From contig NZ_JADGES010000009.1 of assembly GCF_016744255.1 (NCBI RefSeq), forward strand, positions 1 through 51,138: DNA of 51,138 nucleotides. The letters run 5' to 3'. Made by a program: the position numbers and the translations under genes. Below the pieces are notes generated by a model. The model was not told the DNA's origin and did not search any database. It worked only from the letters and a program-made list of their open reading frames with translations. Positions 45,721-51,138 of this stretch are shown piece by piece (the stretch's first letter is position 1; every line of letters begins with the position of its first letter). The DNA is from Maribacter sp. (lineage in GTDB: Bacteria > Bacteroidota > Bacteroidia > Flavobacteriales > Flavobacteriaceae).

Positions 45721-46983
45721 ATGAAAACGAAAGTTATATTATTGGCAGCAATGTCCTTTACCATGGTAGGGTTTGCCCAGAAGAGTGAATTAAAAGCAGC
45801 AGATAAAGCTTTAAAAGGAGGAGATTCTATGTCTGCAAAAGCATCTTTAGAAGCTGCTTCGGGGTTAGTTGCTAATGCAGAAGCAAAAGTAAAAGCGCAA
45901 TATGAATTTTTAAGAGGAAAAACATATGCAGACCTTGCTAAAAAAGGCGATAATGGAGCTTTTAAAGAGGCAGTTGCTTCTTTTCAAAAGGTTTTAAAAA
46001 TTGAAGAAGAAAGCGGTAAAGCCAAATATTCTTCAGATACTAAGCAACAGATGGCTGCTATAACTTCCGATTTAGTCAATTCAGCTGTAGCGGATAACGG
46101 GGCTAAAAAATTCAAAGAAGCTGCAGAAAAGCTATATCTAAGTTATAATTTAAGTCCACAGGACACCACTTATTTGTATTATGCAGCGAGTAGTGCAGTA
46201 AATGGGGGGCATTATGAGGATGCTTTAAAATATTATAATGAATTACAAGAAGTTGGTTACGATGGTAGCGCAATAGTATATAAAGCTACTAATATTGCTT
46301 CAGGAGAGAGTGAAGAAATGGATAAAGTACAAAGAGATTTAATGGTTAAATCTGGTACATATAAGGATCCTGTAGATGATAAAATACCTTCTAAAAAAGC
46401 TGAAATTGTAAAGAATACAGCTTTAATATATACGCAATTGGGTCAAGACGATAAGGCTTTAGAGGCTTATAAAGCAGCAAGAGTAAATGATCCAAAAGAT
46501 GTAAATTTAATTCTAAATCAAGCTAATCTTTATTTTAAATTAGGAGATAAAGAAAAATTTAAAGAATTAATGGCGGAGGCTGTTGATGTGGCGCCAGATA
46601 ATCCAGATTTGCATTATAATATTGGTGTAATTAATATGGAGCAGGGGAATATTGCAGAAGCAAGAGCTGCTTATAAAAGAACATTAGAAGTTGATCCAGG
46701 GTATACTAATGCGCAATTAAACCTTTCTACAACATATGTAAATGAAGGTAATGGATTAATCGATGAAATGAATTCTTTAGGAAACTCAAGAGCGGATATT
46801 GCTCGTTATGATGAGTTAAAGCAACAAAAAGATGATTTATTTAAAGAAGGAGCTGGTGTTTTAGAGGAAGCTTTAAAGACAAATCCAGATAACCAAGGTA
46901 TATTAACTCAGTTAAAAAATATCTATGGCGCAATGGGGGATAATGAAAACTTCATGAGATTAAAGAAGTTGTTAGGAGAGTAA
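45721..46983 (+). CDS. Exported TPR-repeat protein
   Basis: A protein of 420 residues. A signal peptide (KVILLAAMSFTMVGFAQ, cleavage after Gln20) sends it to the periplasm. Several tetratricopeptide repeats follow, clearest at DKALEAYKAARVNDPKDVNLILNQANLYFKLGD and NPDLHYNIGVINMEQGNIAEARAAYKRTLEVDP. It is likely a scaffold. It comes 36 bp after gyrA and ends at a strong terminator, so it may be co-transcribed with gyrA. Function unknown. Confidence 0.85.
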   Translation: MKTKVILLAAMSFTMVGFAQKSELKAADKALKGGDSMSAKASLEAASGLVANAEAKVKAQYEFLRGKTYADLAKKGDNGAFKEAVASFQKVLKIEEESGKAKYSSDTKQQMAAITSDLVNSAVADNGAKKFKEAAEKLYLSYNLSPQDTTYLYYAASSAVNGGHYEDALKYYNELQEVGYDGSAIVYKATNIASGESEEMDKVQRDLMVKSGTYKDPVDDKIPSKKAEIVKNTALIYTQLGQDDKALEAYKAARVNDPKDVNLILNQANLYFKLGDKEKFKELMAEAVDVAPDNPDLHYNIGVINMEQGNIAEARAAYKRTLEVDPGYTNAQLNLSTTYVNEGNGLIDEMNSLGNSRADIARYDELKQQKDDLFKEGAGVLEEALKTNPDNQGILTQLKNIYGAMGDNENFMRLKKLLGE

Positions 46984-47003
46984 TCCTTTTGTTCAATACT
47001 ATT

Positions 47004-47040
47004 AAAAAGGGTCTTTCACTTGGTGGAAGACCCTTTTTTT
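47004..47040. terminator. Bidirectional terminator between TPR gene and thiolase
   Basis: AAAAAGGGTCTTTCAC, short loop TTG, then GTGGAAGACCC and T7; one G-U wobble. It lies 21 bp after the TPR stop and 19 bp before the thiolase stop. Confidence 0.85.
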
Positions 47041-47058
47041 AATACTTTAGGTATTTAA

Positions 47059-48234
47059 TTAGCTTCTTTCTATAACTATAGCAGAAGCACCACCACCGCC
47101 GTTACATATAGCAGCGGCACCTGTTTTAGCATTTTTTTGTTCCAAAACGTTTATTAAGGTAACTAATATTCTAGCACCAGAACATCCAAGGGGGTGTCCT
47201 AAGGAAACGGCGCCACCGTTAATGTTTACATTAGAATCGTTTAATCCTAATATTTTCATATTAGCAAGCCCAACTACAGAAAAAGCTTCGTTAAATTCAA
47301 AATAATCTACATCTGAAATAGAAATATTAGCCTTTTCTAATGCTTTTGGTAATGCTTTAGCAGGAGCTGTAGTAAACCATTCTGGTTCGTGAGCAGCGTC
47401 AGCGTAACTTTTAATTGTAGCAATAGGTTTTATGTTTAACTCTTTAGCTTTTTCTTCACTCATTAGAATTAAAGCAGCGGCTCCGTCATTTATGGTAGAT
47501 GCATTCGCTGCTGTAACGGTGCCTTCTTTAGTAAATGCAGGGCGTAATGAAGGAATTTTTTCTAACCTTACATTTTTATATTCCTCGTCTTCAGTAATAA
47601 GTACAGGTTCTCCTCTTCGTTGAGGTACCTCTACAGGAACTACCTCATTTGTAAAAAGCCCATTTTTCCATGCATCTTCTGATCTTTTGTAAGATTGTAT
47701 GGCAAAATTATCTTGATCTTCTCTAGAGAATTTATATTCTGCGGCACAAGCATCTGCGCAAACGCCCATAGCATTTTCGTCATACGCATCTACTAAGCCG
47801 TCTTTTTGCATGCCATCTATCATGGAAGCAGGGCCAAATTTAACCCCTTTTCTCATGTGTATATAATGAGGAATAAGACTCATGTTTTCCATTCCACCTG
47901 CAACAACAATAGAAGCGTCTCCTAGTGCAATAGCTTGCGCTGCTTGCATTACTGCTTTCATTCCAGAAGCGCATACTTTGTTAATAGCAGTACAAGGAAC
48001 AGTATTGGGAATTCCGGCGTATATAGCCGCTTGCCTAGCCGGAGCTTGTCCTGTGCCAGCTTGTATTACATTCCCCATTATTACTTCTTCAATTTTATCG
48101 GGACTCAATCTTATTTTATCTAAAGCGCCTTTAATGGCTATAGCGCCTAATTTGGGGGCTGGGATGCTAGATAATGCACCCATAAAACTACCAATAGGAG
48201 TTCTTACGGCGGATACTATTACTACTTTTTTCAT
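47059..48234 (-). CDS. Acetyl-CoA C-acetyltransferase (thiolase)
   Basis: Thiolase, 391 residues, making acetoacetyl-CoA or cleaving 3-ketoacyl-CoA. Catalytic Cys88 in NKVCASGMK, His in GHPLGCSGAR near 347 and the second Cys in AICNGGGGASA near 377 are all present. The sequence looks like the biosynthetic acetoacetyl-CoA type, but FadA-like use cannot be excluded. It is convergent with the TPR gene and divergent from the 7TM-HD gene. Confidence 0.93.
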   Translation of the reverse strand: MKKVVIVSAVRTPIGSFMGALSSIPAPKLGAIAIKGALDKIRLSPDKIEEVIMGNVIQAGTGQAPARQAAIYAGIPNTVPCTAINKVCASGMKAVMQAAQAIALGDASIVVAGGMENMSLIPHYIHMRKGVKFGPASMIDGMQKDGLVDAYDENAMGVCADACAAEYKFSREDQDNFAIQSYKRSEDAWKNGLFTNEVVPVEVPQRRGEPVLITEDEEYKNVRLEKIPSLRPAFTKEGTVTAANASTINDGAAALILMSEEKAKELNIKPIATIKSYADAAHEPEWFTTAPAKALPKALEKANISISDVDYFEFNEAFSVVGLANMKILGLNDSNVNINGGAVSLGHPLGCSGARILVTLINVLEQKNAKTGAAAICNGGGGASAIVIERS

Positions 48235-48330
48235 GAATTTAGTCTGCTTAAACGTTTTCGTAAATTTAATAAATTAAACTTCATAGAAAATGGTTCTACC
48301 TATAATTGGTTGTTTAATGTTATTATTTTC

Positions 48331-48338
48331 TATTTTTG
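48331..48338 (+). promoter_or_regulatory. Promoter -7 box for the 7TM-HD gene
   Basis: TATTTTTG matches TAnnTTTG. A TTG motif (48310-48312) lies at about the expected distance. The start codon is 20 nt downstream of the box. Confidence 0.55.
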
Positions 48339-48357
48339 AGACTAGATACTATTACTT

Positions 48358-50409
48358 ATGCGAAAATCTTTGGACAATATTTATAAAAATCAGTCCCATA
48401 TCTACAAATACGGTTTATATATAGTATCTATTTGTTTTATTGTTTTCTTTTTCCCTAAAGGAGGTAAGTTTAAGTATGAGTACAAAAAAGGAAAACCGTG
48501 GCAGTTCGAAAACTTGTATGCTCCTTTTGATTTTTCGGTAAATAAAACAGATTCAGAAATAGCGCTTGAAAAGAAGAATATTGTCGAAAGCCAAATTCCT
48601 TATTATCGCGCAAGAAAGGCAATCGAAAAAAGTGTTTCTAAGGAGTATGTAAATAATTTTTTAACGATTTTTGATAAAGAGACGTATTCCAGAGAACAGC
48701 GTATAACATTGGATGAGGCAGGAAGGGAGATTCTAAAGGTGTTGTATAGTAAAGGGTTAAGTTCTGGTGAGGATATTAAAGAAACTTCTAGTTTAATTTA
48801 TATAGTCAAGAATAATTCGGCCCAACAAGTTGAAGTAGTAGATTTGCCCAATGTACCGCATTTAAATAAATACATAAGTGAAATTCTTTCACAAAAAGGA
48901 TTATCTAATTTTGAGAGCTTTTATAATACTCTCTTTAAAAAAATCGTAAAACCGAATATTTTTTATAACAAAGAGCTGTCTGACAAATCTTTGGAAGATG
49001 CTTTGTCTAAAATATCATATACAAGAGGGGCAATAGAAGAAGGGGATGTTATAATAACAAAAGGAGAAGTTGTTAAAGCTGATAAAATTAAGGTATTAGA
49101 TTCTTTAAAGGCTCAATACGAATCAGAACTATGGTCAGAATATAATTTTTATTATATAATTATTGGGTATACGGTATTAGTGGCTCTTGTGTTAATGATG
49201 CTTTTGTTATTTATTAGAAAATATAGAAGCTCCATTTTTGAAAATAATACCAAGGTTACTTTTATATTTTTTAATATACTTTTATTTGTTTTTGTAACAA
49301 CGCTCATGTTGCAATATGAGGAGGCTTACGTGTTTGTAATTCCGTTGTGTATTTTACCTTTAATATTAAAAACCTTTTTTGATTCTAGGTTAGCTTTAAT
49401 AGTGCACGTATTAACGGTTTTATTATTAGGTTTTATTGTTCCAAATAGTTTTGAGTACATTTTTTTACAGATTATCGCTGGTGTTGTAACTATACTTACT
49501 ATTTCAGAATTATATAAGAGAGCAAATTTATTTATCTCTATAGGTCAGATTACATTTATATATATAATTGGTTACTTGGCTTTTCATGTAATTCATGAGG
49601 GTAATCTAAATAATTTAGATTGGATAACGTTGAGTTTATTTTTGCTAAACGGAATGATTACTACCGTTTTTGTGCAACCTTTAATTTATATTTATGAGAA
49701 AGTATTTGGTCTGGTGTCTGATGTTTCTTTGTTGGAGTTATCAGACACAAATTCTAAGCTACTAAAAGAGCTCTCTAATAAAGCTCCAGGAACGTTTCAT
49801 CATTCTTTACAAGTATCTAATTTGGCAGAAGCAGCAGCTAATGAAATAGGTGCTAATGCTATGTTGGTTAGAGTAGGGGCGTTATATCATGATATAGGAA
49901 AAATGGCCAATCCTACTTTTTTTACAGAAAACCAAGTTACCAATGCGAACCCACATGATGAATTAGAGCCCAAAGACAGCGCCAAAATTATTATTGATCA
50001 TGTTATTAATGGTATTGAAATAGCAAGAAAAAATAAATTACCAGATAGAGTTATAGATTTTATTCGGTCCCATCATGGAGTAACTTTGGTGTATTATTTT
50101 TATAAAAAACATTTGGATTTGCATGGAGAGGTAGATGAAAAAGATTTTAGATATCCAGGACCTTTACCTTTTTCTAAAGAAACAGCAATTTTAATGATGG
50201 CAGATTCCGTAGAAGCGGCTTCAAAAAGTTTAAAAAACCCAACTTATGTAATAATTGATGAGTTTGTAGATAAAATTATAGCAGGCCAGGTAAATGCAAA
50301 TCAATTTTTAAATGCCAATATTACCTTCAAAGAGATAGAAATTATTAAAAAAGTGATGAAACAGAAGCTTAGAAATATTTATCATTTGAGGGTAGAATAT
50401 CCAGAATGA
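48358..50409 (+). CDS. 7TM-HD (PgpH-type) cyclic dinucleotide phosphodiesterase
   Basis: A membrane protein of 683 residues. One N-terminal membrane helix (LYIVSICFIVFFF), a periplasmic 7TMR-HDED domain (about 35-255), then about seven membrane helices (260-460), and a cytosolic HD domain: HHSLQVSNLAEAAANEIGANAMLVRVGALYHDIGK (His481-His482 and His511-Asp512) plus IRSHHG and ADSVEAASKS motifs. In Firmicutes PgpH degrades c-di-AMP. That substrate here is inferred by family; no cyclase is in the window. Confidence 0.92.
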   Translation: MRKSLDNIYKNQSHIYKYGLYIVSICFIVFFFPKGGKFKYEYKKGKPWQFENLYAPFDFSVNKTDSEIALEKKNIVESQIPYYRARKAIEKSVSKEYVNNFLTIFDKETYSREQRITLDEAGREILKVLYSKGLSSGEDIKETSSLIYIVKNNSAQQVEVVDLPNVPHLNKYISEILSQKGLSNFESFYNTLFKKIVKPNIFYNKELSDKSLEDALSKISYTRGAIEEGDVIITKGEVVKADKIKVLDSLKAQYESELWSEYNFYYIIIGYTVLVALVLMMLLLFIRKYRSSIFENNTKVTFIFFNILLFVFVTTLMLQYEEAYVFVIPLCILPLILKTFFDSRLALIVHVLTVLLLGFIVPNSFEYIFLQIIAGVVTILTISELYKRANLFISIGQITFIYIIGYLAFHVIHEGNLNNLDWITLSLFLLNGMITTVFVQPLIYIYEKVFGLVSDVSLLELSDTNSKLLKELSNKAPGTFHHSLQVSNLAEAAANEIGANAMLVRVGALYHDIGKMANPTFFTENQVTNANPHDELEPKDSAKIIIDHVINGIEIARKNKLPDRVIDFIRSHHGVTLVYYFYKKHLDLHGEVDEKDFRYPGPLPFSKETAILMMADSVEAASKSLKNPTYVIIDEFVDKIIAGQVNANQFLNANITFKEIEIIKKVMKQKLRNIYHLRVEYPE

Positions 50410-50449
50410 GATAGTTACATAAAAAGGGATAAAAAAAGTAAAAAAAATG

Positions 50450-50480
50450 TTGGATTATAGTATATGAAAATATACATTTG
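50450..50480 (+). promoter_or_regulatory. Promoter of the tRNA pair
   Basis: TTGG at 50450-50453, 19 nt, TACATTTG at 50473-50480, a match to TAnnTTTG. It has the same spacing and -33 box as the rpsA promoter. Confidence 0.65.
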
Positions 50481-50519
50481 CATCCGCGTTTAGATACGCA
50501 CGTTCTTATAGAGAAATTT

Positions 50520-50608
50520 GGAGAGGTGCCTGAGTGGCCGAAAGGAACGGTTTGCTAAATCGTCGTACTTAGAAATAGGTACCCAGGGTTCGAATCCCTG
50601 TCTCTCCG
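50520..50608 (+). tRNA. tRNA-Ser (GCU)
   Basis: 89-nt cloverleaf. Acceptor GGAGAGG pairs with TCTCTCC (one G-T wobble), discriminator G. The anticodon stem-loop around GCT at 50553-50555 reads AGC/AGT codons. A long variable arm (class II) and T-arm GGTTCGAATCC are present. No encoded CCA. Confidence 0.96.
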
Positions 50609-50666
50609 CAAATTGCGAGAGTAGAAAAAAATTTCTAATAATATTGCAATTATAAGATAACCAATT

Positions 50667-50741
50667 CGGGGTGTAGCGTAGCCCGGTTATCGCGCCTCGT
50701 TTGGGACGAGGAGGTCGCAGGTTCGAATCCTGCCACCCCGA
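50667..50741 (+). tRNA. tRNA-Pro (UGG)
   Basis: 75-nt cloverleaf. Acceptor CGGGGTG pairs with CACCCCG, discriminator A. Anticodon stem CCTCG/CGAGG surrounds loop TTTGGGA with anticodon TGG. T-arm GCAGGTTCGAATCCTGC. No encoded CCA. It follows tRNA-Ser after 58 bp. The next gene downstream is an integrase stub. Confidence 0.96.
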
Positions 50742-50765
50742 CAAATTATAGTATCAATCTATACC

Positions 50766-50799
50766 AAAAACCTGTTAATCGTATGATTAACAGGTTTTT
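50766..50799 (+). terminator. Terminator of the tRNA operon
   Basis: 15-bp perfect arms (AAAAACCTGTTAATC and GATTAACAGGTTTTT) with a GTAT loop, 24 bp after tRNA-Pro. Confidence 0.9.
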
Positions 50800-50950
50800 C
50801 TGGTTTTAAGAATATCATAAGAATTGATATGTTTTGATTAAAAACGTCAACAAATCGGATAACAAATCAAAAAACCAAAAAGTGTTGACCAGATTTACAG
50901 CCAACAGTCTGTGAAACAATAAATAAATGTATCTTTATAAGTGATTTGAC

Positions 50951-50992
50951 TTTCGTCTGATAACAACGAATTATTGTTAATTAAAGACGAAA
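50951..50992. repeat. Nested inverted repeat before the integrase start
   Basis: Outer arms TTTCGTCT (50951-50958) and AGACGAAA (50985-50992), inner arms TAACAA (50961-50966) and TTGTTA (50974-50979). It ends 2 bp before the ATG at 50995. It could be a recombinase-binding or autoregulatory site, or an mRNA hairpin near the start codon. Confidence 0.55.
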
Positions 50993-50994
50993 TA

Positions 50995-51066
50995 ATGAAA
51001 ACATCTTCCACCTTCAGTATTTTGTTCTGGGCTGACTTCGGGTCAAGTATAATTTTAGGGGACTAG
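50995..51066 (+). pseudogene. Truncated tyrosine recombinase (integrase) N-terminus
   Basis: The frame begins MKTSSTFSILFWADF, which matches what I know of the N-terminus of Bacteroidetes phage-type integrases (arm-binding domain; usually continuing with a S-R-A-K-N-like sequence and about 400 residues). After TTC at 51039 the sequence no longer reads like the family: GSSIILGD, then a TAG at 51064. Only about 15 codons are native. It is on the tRNA-Pro strand, 253 bp downstream, the classic place for an element's integrase. The break near 51040 may be an insertion or deletion junction. The remaining bases (51067-51138) hold a small inverted repeat (TAGAGGA and TCCTCTA near 51097-51130) and no gene. 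Confidence 0.65.
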
Positions 51067-51138
51067 TAAGATTTATGCATAAATTTTAGATAGTCTGTAG
51101 AGGAAAAATGTAATTTCTCTGACTCCTCTAAACTGTGC

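Noticed and set aside
50490-50744. 84-codon minus-strand frame with QDSNLRPPRPKRGA and GFEPWVPI phrases
   Set aside because: It is the antisense of tRNA-Ser and tRNA-Pro; such phrases are a well-known artefact of reading tRNA genes in reverse.
1-51138. Search for defence, secretion or biosynthetic gene clusters as a new system
   Set aside because: Apart from single proteins of unknown function, the window is core metabolism and information processing; no multi-gene accessory system is supported.

Overview
AT-rich chromosomal DNA from a member of the Bacteroidota, almost certainly a marine-type Flavobacteriaceae. The evidence is a type IX secretion (T9SS) C-terminal sorting domain at the left end, promoters of the Bacteroidetes form (TTTG or TTG, 19 nt, then TAnnTTTG), little sign of Shine-Dalgarno sites, a bifunctional ThrA, a 7TM-HD phosphodiesterase and family-typical gene pairs. 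Nearly all of the window is core housekeeping sequence. I see no CRISPR array, intact IS, prophage or recognisable defence system.

Layout: (1) 1-2343, the 3' part of a secreted repeat adhesin. (2) 2.5-8.2 kb, lon, cmk, a Kbp-like LysM protein and rpsA. (3) 8.4-11.9 kb, pyrR-pyrB-(small unknown)-rnz, then pdxH. (4) 11.9-15.4 kb, a polyphosphate group sixA-ppk1-ppx. (5) 15.4-17.9 kb, miaE and dnaX on the minus strand. (6) 18.0-18.3 kb, the RNase P RNA gene, abutting an octaheme/TPR lipoprotein on the other strand. (7) 20.7-23.2 kb, OsmC-like protein, rsmD, a DUF3822-type protein and a membrane-anchored unknown. (8) 23.3-28.5 kb, RecD-like helicase, DUF4126-like membrane protein, kdsB, a HAD phosphatase, a KdnB-like Kdo oxidase and an acyltransferase: partly an LPS/Kdo group. 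(9) 28.6-32.5 kb, yebC, pterin dehydratase, epimerase, glsA and gcvT on the minus strand. (10) 33.2-38.2 kb, thrA-thrB-thrC on the minus strand, preceded by a promoter and a threonine-rich leader peptide with overlapping hairpins. (11) 38.2-50.4 kb, nnr, a small unknown, clpC, gyrA, a TPR protein, thiolase and the 7TM-HD protein. (12) 50.5-51.1 kb, tRNA-Ser(GCU), tRNA-Pro(UGG) and the first codons of a tyrosine-recombinase gene that is cut off, marking the edge of an old integrated element.

The most notable items are the thr leader peptide (absent from simple ORF calls because it is only 27 codons), the integrase stub next to tRNA-Pro, kdnB beside kdsB without kdnA, and fresh 273-bp duplications in the adhesin. 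All family assignments rest on reading motifs by eye; no database search was run.
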